From VBCG01 sp044226535 (GTDB lineage Bacteria > Pseudomonadota > Gammaproteobacteria > Burkholderiales > Casimicrobiaceae), in the NCBI GenBank assembly GCA_044226535.1, contig JBGAGT010000003.1, positions 248,001 through 312,000 of the forward strand: a stretch of DNA of 64,000 nt, written 5' to 3'. The notes under the pieces are model-generated. The model made no database searches and was not told where the DNA came from. It saw nothing but the letters and a program-made list of their open reading frames with translations. The position numbers were made by a program, and so were the translations under genes. Numbering within the stretch: the first letter of the stretch is position 1; each line of letters starts with the position of its first letter. This document shows, piece after piece, positions 8,371 to 15,595 of the stretch.

Positions 8371-9387
8371 ATGCCCACGCCAACCCGACGTTCCCGCCCG
8401 CGCCTCAAGGAAGTCGCCACGCTTGCCGGCGTGTCGGCCATGACGGTGACGCGCGCGCTCAACGAGCCGCACAAGGTCGCCGATGCGACACGCGCGCGCA
8501 TCGCGCGGGTGGTGCAGAGCCTGGGGTACACGCCGGACCTCACGGCGCGCGGGCTGTCGCTGTCGCGCACGGGCCTGGTGGGTGCGGTCGTGCCGCTGCT
8601 GACCAACTCCCTGATCGCGGAGATCGTGCATGGCCTGTCGGAGACGCTGGCGCGCAACGGCTACCAGATCCTCATCGGCGCAACCGGGTTCTCGGCGGCG
8701 GGGGAGGAGGCCGTGGTGCGCGCCTTCCTGTCGCGAAGGGTCGACGCGATCTACCTGACGGGCACCGACCACACCGCCGAGACGCACCGCATGCTGCGCC
8801 AGGCGCGGATTCCCTGCGTCGAAGGCGGCTCGCTCACGCGCACGCCCATCGACATGGTGGTGGGCTACTCGAGCCTCGCCGCGGCGGGCGTGGTGACGCG
8901 CTACCTGATCGGCCGCGGCTACGCGCCCCTGGGTTACATCGGGGCCTGGCCCAGGGACAACGATCGCGCGCGCGACCGCCGCCGCGGGTTCGAGCGCGCC
9001 GCGCGCCGGCTGGGCCATCCCATCGATGACGCGCTCTGCGTGGAGACCGAGCTCGACCTGCACGCCGGCGCACGGGCGATGTCGGTGCTGCTCGATCGCC
9101 GTCCCGGGGTCCGCGCGGTGTTCTGCTCGGCCGACACCCTCGCGGTGGGCGCGCTGTGCGAGGCGCAGCGCCGCGGCCTGCGCATCCCCGAGGACATCGC
9201 CATCGCCGGCTTCGACGACCTGGACATCGCCTCGGAGATGGTGCCGCCGCTCACCACCCTGCGCGTGCCCCGCTACCAGATCGGCAGCCGCGCGGCCGAG
9301 CTCATCTGCGAACGGCTGGCGGGCCGGCGGCTGCCCAAGCGGATCATCGACGTCGGCTACGAGTTCGTCCCGCGCGCCACGGCCTGA
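8371..9387 (+). CDS. LacI-family transcriptional regulator
   Basis: A 338-residue regulator. The N-terminal helix-turn-helix is LKEVATLAGVSAMTVTRALN (about residues 11-30), followed by the hinge region RARIARVVQSLGYTPD. A periplasmic-binding-protein-like ligand domain fills the rest (GLVGAVVPLLTNSLIAEIV, FCSADTLAVGAL, IAIAGFDDLDIASEMVPPLT), resembling GntR-type gluconate repressors. ATG 8371 gives the standard length before the HTH; earlier in-frame starts lie across the operator. It is divergent from the transporter and sugar-acid operon and is its probable repressor, with a sugar acid or pathway intermediate as likely inducer (inference). Confidence 0.88.
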   Translation: MPTPTRRSRPRLKEVATLAGVSAMTVTRALNEPHKVADATRARIARVVQSLGYTPDLTARGLSLSRTGLVGAVVPLLTNSLIAEIVHGLSETLARNGYQILIGATGFSAAGEEAVVRAFLSRRVDAIYLTGTDHTAETHRMLRQARIPCVEGGSLTRTPIDMVVGYSSLAAAGVVTRYLIGRGYAPLGYIGAWPRDNDRARDRRRGFERAARRLGHPIDDALCVETELDLHAGARAMSVLLDRRPGVRAVFCSADTLAVGALCEAQRRGLRIPEDIAIAGFDDLDIASEMVPPLTTLRVPRYQIGSRAAELICERLAGRRLPKRIIDVGYEFVPRATA

Positions 9388-9389
9388 GG

Positions 9390-9569
9390 TCAGAAGCGTG
9401 TGACGGTGTCGGCCTGGAGGTCGGAGAGGACGGAGCGGGTCGGTCGTGCGCGGCTGCGCCGTGCGTCGGCCTCGCGGCCGATCTGCACCATGGCGGAGCC
9501 GCCGACGCCGACCAGCACGCCGAGCCAGAAAATGCCGAACATCCAGATCCAGTTGCTGTCGAGGTCCAT
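9390..9569 (-). CDS. Small single-pass membrane protein
   Basis: A 59-residue protein starting MDLDSNWIWMFGIFWLG. It has one hydrophobic segment (about residues 7-28), then a short charged tail (READARRSRARPTRS). ATG 9569 is preceded by an AGGA-like site. It ends 2 bases from the convergent LacI-type gene. No family recognised. It could be a non-coding frame, but the single TM followed by a positive cytoplasmic tail is plausible for a real small protein. Confidence 0.45.
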   Translation of the reverse strand: MDLDSNWIWMFGIFWLGVLVGVGGSAMVQIGREADARRSRARPTRSVLSDLQADTVTRF

Positions 9570-9726
9570 GCGCTGATCCTGGTTTACCCGTCCGGAGCTT
9601 GGCATGCGCGCGCCGCCGGGAGAATGCGGCGAAGCGGAGGACCTGCTGTGGGATTGCGCCGACAGCGCGAAGGCGGGTCCCGCGCCAAGGGGGCCCTTGC
9701 CGCGGGGATTCGCGCCGGGCGACCCT

Positions 9727-9762
9727 GCCGGCGGGAGCGGCCGCGAAGGCCGCCCGCCCGGC
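9727..9762 (-). terminator. Strong GC hairpin after the sugar transferase gene
   Basis: Arms of about 15-16 bases (GCCGGCGGGAGCGGCC and GGCCGCCCGCCCGGC) pair almost perfectly around a 5-base loop, 7 bases beyond the sugar transferase stop at 9769. There is no clear U-tract, so it may be a processing or stability hairpin, or a repetitive palindrome, and not a classical intrinsic terminator. The rest of 9570-9768 shows no gene. Confidence 0.4.
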
Positions 9763-9768
9763 GGGGCG

Positions 9769-11025
9769 CTACTTCGCGCCCTGGCGCGCCAGCACCACGC
9801 CCACCGTCCTCACCAGCAGCTTGAGGTCGAGCGCGAGCGAGCGGTCGCGGATGTAGCGAAGGTCCATGCGCACCATGTCGTCGAACGACACGCGGCTGCG
9901 GCCCTCCACCTGCCACAGGCCCGTGATGCCGGGCCGGATCTCGAGGATGCGGCGCAGGTGCCAGGACTGGTACTGCGCCGCCTCGTAGGCGAGCGGGGGG
10001 CGGGGGCCCACCAGGCTCATGTCGCCTTTCAGCACGTTGAAGAGCTGGGGCAGCTCGTCGATGCTGGTGCTGCGAATGAAGCGCCCGACCCGCGTGACGC
10101 GCGGGTCGTGCTTGATCTTGAACAGCGGCTCGGAGGCGCTCTGCTGGTTGATGTCGGCGTGCCGCCCCTGGATGAGCTCGGACACGAAGGCGCGATGGAT
10201 GCTGTCGTCGTTCGACACCCGCATCGAGCGGAACTTGTAGAAGTCGAAGGGTGTGCCGCCCTTGCCGAGGCGGGCCTGGCGGAAGATCACCGGCCCGCGC
10301 GAGGTCGCGGCGATGGCGATGGCCGCGACGGCCATGATGGGCGCGAACGCCACGATGAAGAACAGGCTCAGCACCACGTCGAGCAGGCGCTTCAGCGAAT
10401 CCTCGGCGGCCGGGCGCGACGCCGAACTCCGCTCGTCGACCAGGGCGGCGGCATCCACGGGCGCCTGGCCGCTGGCCACGCTGTCGAACAGCGCGTCCGG
10501 GTAGGTGGTGACCGCGACGCGGACGGAGAGGCCGGCCGCGCGTTCGCGCAGCTTGTGCGCGAACACCTGCGCGCCTTCCTCGCCGGTGTCGGGCAGCAGC
10601 ACGCCGACCACGCCTTCGGCGACGTGGCCGACGATGTCGGTCTCGCGCCGTGACGCATTGACCAGGTCCACCAGGCGCGGCCCTGTCCCTGGTGCCGCCT
10701 CGCGGCTCTCGGGAGCGAGCTCGCAGCGCACGACCGACAGCGAGGCACGAGAGCGGTCCGCGCGGCGCTTCTCGCGCGCGAGCTGGCGCAGGAAGGCGTC
10801 GCGCACGAGGACTTCCTGGGCACGGTGCCGTGCGACGGTATCGGGGCCCAGCGCCGGATGGGGGTGGACCGCGCCGGGGCCGGGCGCGCCGCCCTTGTCG
10901 AGGCGCTTGCGCAGCGTGGCCGGCCGGCGCATGAGCGTGCGCACCTCGTGGGCGTTCGAAGGCACCGCGTGAAGCGCGGAATAGGACGAGCCGGGCGCCT
11001 TGGATGCCATCGCTTCCTCGCTCAT
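9769..11025 (-). CDS. Initiating sugar transferase with degenerate GGDEF-like N-terminus
   Basis: A 418-residue protein. Residues about 240-418 are a bacterial sugar transferase domain (PF02397): FDFYKFRSMRV, STSIDELPQLFNVLKGDMS, LVGPRPPL, EIRPGITGLWQVEGRS. Such enzymes load the first sugar phosphate onto undecaprenyl phosphate. One hydrophobic segment (about 215-240) precedes it. Residues about 74-185 look like a GGDEF fold (RRETDIVGHVAEGVVGVLLPD), but the GGDEF signature is replaced by VAEGVVG, so it cannot be a cyclase; it may sense or bind a nucleotide. A similar domain occurs alone at 55151-55615. ATG start. Confidence 0.85.
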   Translation of the reverse strand: MSEEAMASKAPGSSYSALHAVPSNAHEVRTLMRRPATLRKRLDKGGAPGPGAVHPHPALGPDTVARHRAQEVLVRDAFLRQLAREKRRADRSRASLSVVRCELAPESREAAPGTGPRLVDLVNASRRETDIVGHVAEGVVGVLLPDTGEEGAQVFAHKLRERAAGLSVRVAVTTYPDALFDSVASGQAPVDAAALVDERSSASRPAAEDSLKRLLDVVLSLFFIVAFAPIMAVAAIAIAATSRGPVIFRQARLGKGGTPFDFYKFRSMRVSNDDSIHRAFVSELIQGRHADINQQSASEPLFKIKHDPRVTRVGRFIRSTSIDELPQLFNVLKGDMSLVGPRPPLAYEAAQYQSWHLRRILEIRPGITGLWQVEGRSRVSFDDMVRMDLRYIRDRSLALDLKLLVRTVGVVLARQGAK

Positions 11026-11486
11026 CGTGTGCGCAGTCCCGCCTTCACGATCCGCAACCGTTCCTTCGCATTCGCAGGTGTCGCGATTCTACGTTCGCGA
11101 GGACCGTGCCTGCATGGAAATCTGCGGCAAAGCGCGTCGAATATTCACATTTCCGGCTGAACGGTGTGATTCGACGGTCCGGCGGCGTTGCCGGGGTGCA
11201 CCACACCCGGTCGAATGCTCACGCTCGTTGTAACAAATTGTAGTTCTCACGAAACCAAGTGACTGATCGAGCAGTCACTTTTCACGCAGACTGCCGTCTT
11301 GCCGGGGAACCCGCGATCCGGGCGTGCGTGTTGCTTTTTTGCAGCGTGGCAGGCGGGAGGCCCGCCGCTCGCCCATGCGGCAGGTTGCCGTGGCGCGGTG
11401 CCCGGGCCGCGCTCGCTTACCATCGCCACTTGCGCGGCAACGCGCGCGACGCGGTGTCGCGCGACGCCTCTCGAACGAAGGCAAAG
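11026..11486. other. 461-bp divergent intergenic region
   Basis: This separates the sugar transferase from the nucleotide-sugar dehydrogenase and is the largest gene-free stretch in the window. It is more AT-rich than its surroundings around 11225-11260. It contains the perfect inverted repeat at 11257-11280 and a T-run near 11335. No convincing -35/-10 pair or conserved small ORF was found; it probably holds both divergent promoters. Confidence 0.5.
11257..11280. promoter_or_regulatory. Perfect 9-bp inverted repeat
   Basis: AAGTGACTG (11257-11265), a 6-base loop, then CAGTCACTT (11272-11280) followed by TTC. It could be an operator for the divergent polysaccharide promoters or a weak terminator/attenuator hairpin. 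It stands out because its base composition is unlike the GC-rich chance palindromes common in this DNA. Confidence 0.45.
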
Positions 11487-12755
11487 ATGGCAGACAAGGT
11501 GATTGGCATCGTGGGTCTCGGCTACGTCGGGCTGCCGCTGGCCGTGGAATTCGGCAAGCGGTACGACACCGTTGGCTACGACCTGCGGCGCACGCGCGTC
11601 GAGGCGCTGCGCGCGGGGCACGACGACACGCTGGAGACCACCGCCGAGGAGCTGCGCGCCGCCACGCGCTTGCGCTACACCGACGAGCTCGAGGGCATCC
11701 GGCACTGCAACGTGTACGTGGTCACGGTGCCCACGCCCGTGGGCCGCGCGCAGCGTCCCGACCTGTCGCCGCTGCGCAACGCCAGCACGGCGCTGGGGTC
11801 GGTCCTCAAGCGCGGCGACCTCGTCATCTACGAGTCGACCGTTTACCCCGGCACCACCGAGGAATTCTGCGTGCCGATCCTCGAGTCGGTCTCGGGGCTC
11901 GTGCTCAACCGCGACTTCCACTGCGGCTACAGTCCCGAGCGCATCAACCCGGGCGATCCGGAGCGCAAGGTAAGCATGATCCGCAAGGTCACCGCGGGCT
12001 CCACCCCCGAGGCCGCGCGCGAGGTCGACGCGCTGTACCGCTCGATCATCACCGCCGGCACCCATCCCGCCGCCTCGATCCGCGTGGCCGAGGCCGCCAA
12101 GGTGATCGAGAACGTGCAGCGCGACGTCAACATCGCGCTGATCAACGAGCTGGCGCAGATCTTCAACAAGCTCGGCATCGACACGCTGGACGTGCTCGAG
12201 GCCGCGGGCACCAAGTGGAACTTCCTGCCGTTCCGGCCGGGCCTGGTTGGCGGCCATTGCATCGGCGTCGACCCGTATTACCTGACGCACAAGGCGCAGG
12301 TCGTCGGCTACCACCCCGAGCTCATGCTGGTCGCGCGGCGCATCAACGACAGCATGGGCGACTATGTCGCGCGCCAGGTGATCCGCGCCATGCACCGGCG
12401 CGGCATGCACGTCGTGGATTCGCGCATCCTCGTGCTGGGCATCACCTTCAAGGAGAATTGCCCCGACCTGCGCAACACGCGGGTGGTCGACATCGTGCGC
12501 GAGCTGCGCGCCTCGAATGCGCAGGTCGACGTGCACGATCCCTGGGCCGACCCCACCGAGGTCGAGCACGAACTGGGCATGAAGCCGGTGGCGCAGCCGG
12601 AGAAGGGCGCCTACGACGCCGTGGTCGTGGCCGTGGCGCACCGCCAGTTCCGCGAGCTCGGTGGAGCAGGGGTACGCGCCTTCTGCCGCTCGCCCTCGGT
12701 GATCTACGACGTCAAGCACGTGCTGCCCGCGGGCGAGGTCGACGCACGCCTGTAA
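11487..12755 (+). CDS. UDP-GlcNAc C6-dehydrogenase-type enzyme (TviB/WbpA-like)
   Basis: A 422-residue nucleotide-sugar dehydrogenase. N-terminal NAD motif GIVGLGYVGLPLAVEFG; central domain with ESTVYPGTTEEF and YSPERINPGD; catalytic cysteine in GLVGGHCIGVDPYYL; C-terminal UDP-binding domain ending VIYDVKHVLPAGEVD. Length and motifs fit the TviB/WbpA branch, which oxidises UDP-HexNAc at C6 to the uronic acid, better than UDP-glucose dehydrogenases. ATG 11487 follows Lys-rich non-conserved sequence and places the Rossmann motif at residue 6. It faces the WbpE/B/D-like genes at 12.8-15.6 kb, which would act on its product. Confidence 0.85.
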   Translation: MADKVIGIVGLGYVGLPLAVEFGKRYDTVGYDLRRTRVEALRAGHDDTLETTAEELRAATRLRYTDELEGIRHCNVYVVTVPTPVGRAQRPDLSPLRNASTALGSVLKRGDLVIYESTVYPGTTEEFCVPILESVSGLVLNRDFHCGYSPERINPGDPERKVSMIRKVTAGSTPEAAREVDALYRSIITAGTHPAASIRVAEAAKVIENVQRDVNIALINELAQIFNKLGIDTLDVLEAAGTKWNFLPFRPGLVGGHCIGVDPYYLTHKAQVVGYHPELMLVARRINDSMGDYVARQVIRAMHRRGMHVVDSRILVLGITFKENCPDLRNTRVVDIVRELRASNAQVDVHDPWADPTEVEHELGMKPVAQPEKGAYDAVVVAVAHRQFRELGGAGVRAFCRSPSVIYDVKHVLPAGEVDARL

Positions 12756-12801
12756 GGCGGCCAGCCGTCGCCGCGTACCGGCGCCGACCCCGGGAGATGC
12801 C

Positions 12802-13926
12802 TCAGGCCGCGCGGGACGTGGCGGTGCCACCCGCGGCCAGTGCGCGCACCGCCGCGGCGACCTCGGCGCATTGCGCGTCGCCGAGCTCCGGGTACATCGG
12901 CAGCGACAGCACCTCGTTGGCCGCTCGCTCCGAGTGTGGGAAGTCGCCCGCCTTGTAGCCCAGGTCGCTGAACGCGGGCAAGAGGTGCACGGGAATCGGG
13001 TAATGGATGCCCGTCTGGATGCCCTGGGCGCCGAGCGCTTCCTGCCACGCCGCGCGCTGCGCGGTGCGCACCGCGTAGATGTGATAGACGTGGCGCGCGT
13101 AGTCCATCGCTGCGGGCGTGGGCACGCCGCTGCCCGCGAACAGGCGGTCGTAGGTCGCGGCGGCGCGTCGGCGCGACTCTGTCCAGGCCTCGAGATGACG
13201 CAGCTTCACGCGCAGGACGGCGCCCTGGATGCCTTCCATGCGGAAGTTGTAGCCTTTCAGCACGTGCTGGTACTTCTTCTCGGCGCCCCAGTCGCGCAGC
13301 ATGCGGAGCGTGCGCGCGTACTCGGCGTTGCCCGTGGTGACGAGCCCGCCCTCGCCATAGGCGCCGAGGTTCTTGCCCGGGTAGAAGCTGAAGCAGCCCA
13401 TGTCGCCCATGCTGCCGGCGCGCCGTCCCTTGTACAGCGCGCCGTGCGCCTGGCAGGCGTCCTCGATGACTACCAGTCCGCGGCGGCGCGCGACCTCGAG
13501 GATCGGGTCCATGTCGGCGGGCTGCCCGTACAGGTGCACGGGGATGATGGCGCGGGTACGCGGCGTGATCGCAGCCTCGACACTCGCCGGGTCCATGGTG
13601 AAGCTGCGCGGGTCGATGTCGACCAGCACCGCCTTCGCACCGGTGTAGTCGATCGCCGAGACCGTGGCGACGAAGGTGAAGGGCACGGTGATCACCTCGT
13701 CGCCCGCGCCCACGCCCGCGGCCAGCAGCGCGAGGTGCAGCGCGCTGGTGCCCGTGTTGACCGCGACGCCGAGCTTCGACTGCGAATAGGCCGCGAACTC
13801 CTGCTCGAAGGCCGCGACTTCGCTGCCGAGGGTGAACTGGCAGCTGTCGAGCACGCCCTGTATCGCCGCGTTGACCTCGTCGCGGATGGATGCGTATTGC
13901 GCCTTCAGGTCGACGAAGGGAATCAC
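12802..13926 (-). CDS. DegT/DnrJ/EryC1/StrS sugar aminotransferase (WbpE-like)
   Basis: A 374-residue PLP enzyme beginning VIPFVDLKAQYASIRDEV. It has GTSALHLALLAAG, VHLYGQPADMDPI, EDACQAHGA and the Schiff-base lysine in SFYPGKNLGAYGEGG. This class aminates 3- or 4-keto nucleotide sugars; next to a WbpB-like oxidoreductase and a WbpD-like acetyltransferase, the best fit is the 3-aminotransferase of UDP-diacetamido-uronic acid synthesis. The GTG at 13926 overlaps the oxidoreductase stop (GTGA). It converges with the dehydrogenase gene, 46 bases apart. Confidence 0.87.
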   Translation of the reverse strand: MIPFVDLKAQYASIRDEVNAAIQGVLDSCQFTLGSEVAAFEQEFAAYSQSKLGVAVNTGTSALHLALLAAGVGAGDEVITVPFTFVATVSAIDYTGAKAVLVDIDPRSFTMDPASVEAAITPRTRAIIPVHLYGQPADMDPILEVARRRGLVVIEDACQAHGALYKGRRAGSMGDMGCFSFYPGKNLGAYGEGGLVTTGNAEYARTLRMLRDWGAEKKYQHVLKGYNFRMEGIQGAVLRVKLRHLEAWTESRRRAAATYDRLFAGSGVPTPAAMDYARHVYHIYAVRTAQRAAWQEALGAQGIQTGIHYPIPVHLLPAFSDLGYKAGDFPHSERAANEVLSLPMYPELGDAQCAEVAAAVRALAAGGTATSRAA

Positions 13927-14951
13927 GATGCCTTGTCCTGTCGCTTGATGTAGACGGTCTCGCCCTTGCCGCGCATGGAGCTCGTCGCGGCCTCGATCAG
14001 CTCGACCACGCGCAGGCCGAGCGGTCCGTCGGTGAGCGGCGCCTTCGACTGCTCGATGCACTCGACGAAGTGCTTGCCGCCGGTGTGCAACGCTTCGGCC
14101 ATGTCGAGCTTGGGCGCCCACATGTCGCCGGTACGGTAGCCCACGCGCATCTCGTGGATCTGCTTGGGGTCGTCGGTGAAGCTCACACCCTTGTCGTAGA
14201 TCTTGATCTTCTCGCTCGGCTCGAGGTCGTCGTAGATGATCATCTGCTTGCTGCCGCCCAGCAGGATCTGGCGCACCTTGACCGGCGCGAGCCAGCTGAC
14301 GTTCACGTGCGCGATGGTGCCCGAGTCGTAGAACAGCGTGATGTAGGCGAGGTTCTCGGGGGTGCCGGGGAAATGGTTTGCGCCACTCGCCGACACCGCG
14401 CTGGGGTGCTCGCCCAGCAGGTAGTCGAGGATCGAGAAGTCGTGCACGGCGAGGTCGGACACCACGTTGACGTCGCGCTGGAACAGGCCGAGGTTCACCC
14501 GGATCGAATCGTAGTAGTAGATGCGTCCCAGGTCGCCCGACCTGACGACCTCGCCCATCTTGCGGACCGCCCCCGTGTAGACGAAGGTATGGTCGACGAA
14601 CAGCACGCGGCGGCGCTTCCCGGCCTCCTCCATCAGCTTGCGCGCCTGCAGCGAGGTCTCGGCGACCGGCTTCTCGATCCACAGGTGCTTGCCGGCCTTG
14701 AGCGCTGCCATGCCCAGCTCGAAATGCGTGCTGACGGGGGTGGCGATCGCGATGGCGTCGATGTCGTGGTCGTTGAGCAGCGCCTGGAAATCCGTGGTCA
14801 CCTTGACAGCCGGGTAGCGCTTCTGCACCAGCGCAAGCTTCCGGGTGTCGAGGTCCGCCACCGCCACGGCGCTCGCGCCGGGCAGCTCGGAGAAATTTCG
14901 AAGCAGGTTGGGGCCCCAGTAGCCGTAGCCGATGATGCCGATACGGATCAT
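13923..14951 (-). CDS. Gfo/Idh/MocA oxidoreductase (WbpB-like)
   Basis: A 342-residue NAD-dependent dehydrogenase. Rossmann motif GIIGYGYWGPNLLRNF, EKP motif in HLWIEKPVAE, and the catalytic segment SDLAVHDFSILDYL; the C-terminal domain carries VSWLAPVKVRQILLGG. In the P. aeruginosa O5 pathway WbpB oxidises C3 of UDP-GlcNAc-uronic acid so that WbpE can aminate it. The same gene order (B, then E) is seen here with a coupled stop-start. ATG 14951 puts the Rossmann motif at residue 5. Substrate is inferred from neighbours. Confidence 0.83.
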   Translation of the reverse strand: MIRIGIIGYGYWGPNLLRNFSELPGASAVAVADLDTRKLALVQKRYPAVKVTTDFQALLNDHDIDAIAIATPVSTHFELGMAALKAGKHLWIEKPVAETSLQARKLMEEAGKRRRVLFVDHTFVYTGAVRKMGEVVRSGDLGRIYYYDSIRVNLGLFQRDVNVVSDLAVHDFSILDYLLGEHPSAVSASGANHFPGTPENLAYITLFYDSGTIAHVNVSWLAPVKVRQILLGGSKQMIIYDDLEPSEKIKIYDKGVSFTDDPKQIHEMRVGYRTGDMWAPKLDMAEALHTGGKHFVECIEQSKAPLTDGPLGLRVVELIEAATSSMRGKGETVYIKRQDKAS

Positions 14952-15072
14952 CGCGGGACCTTCGCGAGGTTGATGGTTTGCAAGGAAAACTCGTGCGGGG
15001 TCGACATTCGCGAGGTTACCGAAAAGTGCGGCCCTTGGAAATGCAGAAGATTCGGCGCTGCCGTCGAAGGGA

Positions 15073-15552
15073 TCATCGCGGGTCGCGCGTGTCGCCGATG
15101 ACACGGGCGGGCACGCCGACCACCAGCGCATAGTCGGGTACATCCTTGTTCACTACCGCTCCGGCACCGACCATCGCGCCTTCGCCCACGGTCACGCCCG
15201 AGACGATGGTGGCGTTGCTGCCGATCGAGGCGCGCCGGCGGATGCGCGTGGTCTCGACCTTCCAGTCGCTGGCCGCCTGCAGCGATCCGTCCTCGTTGGT
15301 CGCGCGCGGGTAGCGGTCGTTGATGAACATCACGCCATGGCCGACAAAGACCTCGTCCTCGATCACCACCCCCTCGCAGATGAAGGAGTGGGACGAGATC
15401 TTGCAGCGTGCCCCGATCTCGGCGTTCTTCTGGATCTCGACGAAGGCGCCGATCTTGGTGTCGTCGCCGATGGTGCAGCCGTAGAGGTTGACCAGGGACT
15501 CGTGGAAGATCACGACGTTCTTCCCGAGTCGCACGCTTTCAGTGACCGGCAT
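15073..15552 (-). CDS. Hexapeptide-repeat acetyltransferase (WbpD/WlbB-like)
   Basis: A 159-residue left-handed beta-helix acyltransferase. Imperfect hexapeptide turns run through most of the protein (IGDDTKIGAFVEIQ, IGARCKISSHSFI, IEDEVFVGHGV, IGSNATIVSGVTVGEGAMVGAGAVV). The segment GHGVMFINDRYPRA is typical of WbpD/WlbB N-acetyltransferases, which acetylate the 3-amino group of the UDP-sugar uronic acid. ATG with an AAAGGAA site upstream. It lies first of the D-B-E trio on the minus strand, supporting a joint role. Confidence 0.85.
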   Translation of the reverse strand: MPVTESVRLGKNVVIFHESLVNLYGCTIGDDTKIGAFVEIQKNAEIGARCKISSHSFICEGVVIEDEVFVGHGVMFINDRYPRATNEDGSLQAASDWKVETTRIRRRASIGSNATIVSGVTVGEGAMVGAGAVVNKDVPDYALVVGVPARVIGDTRDPR

Positions 15553-15595
15553 CCCATGTTCCTTTCGTGCGCGGCGCAGGCGCCTTCACCCGCCG

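Noticed and set aside
11247..12830. 527-codon minus-strand frame
   Set aside because: Antisense to the nucleotide-sugar dehydrogenase with its catalytic GGHCIGVDPYY motif; no family match.
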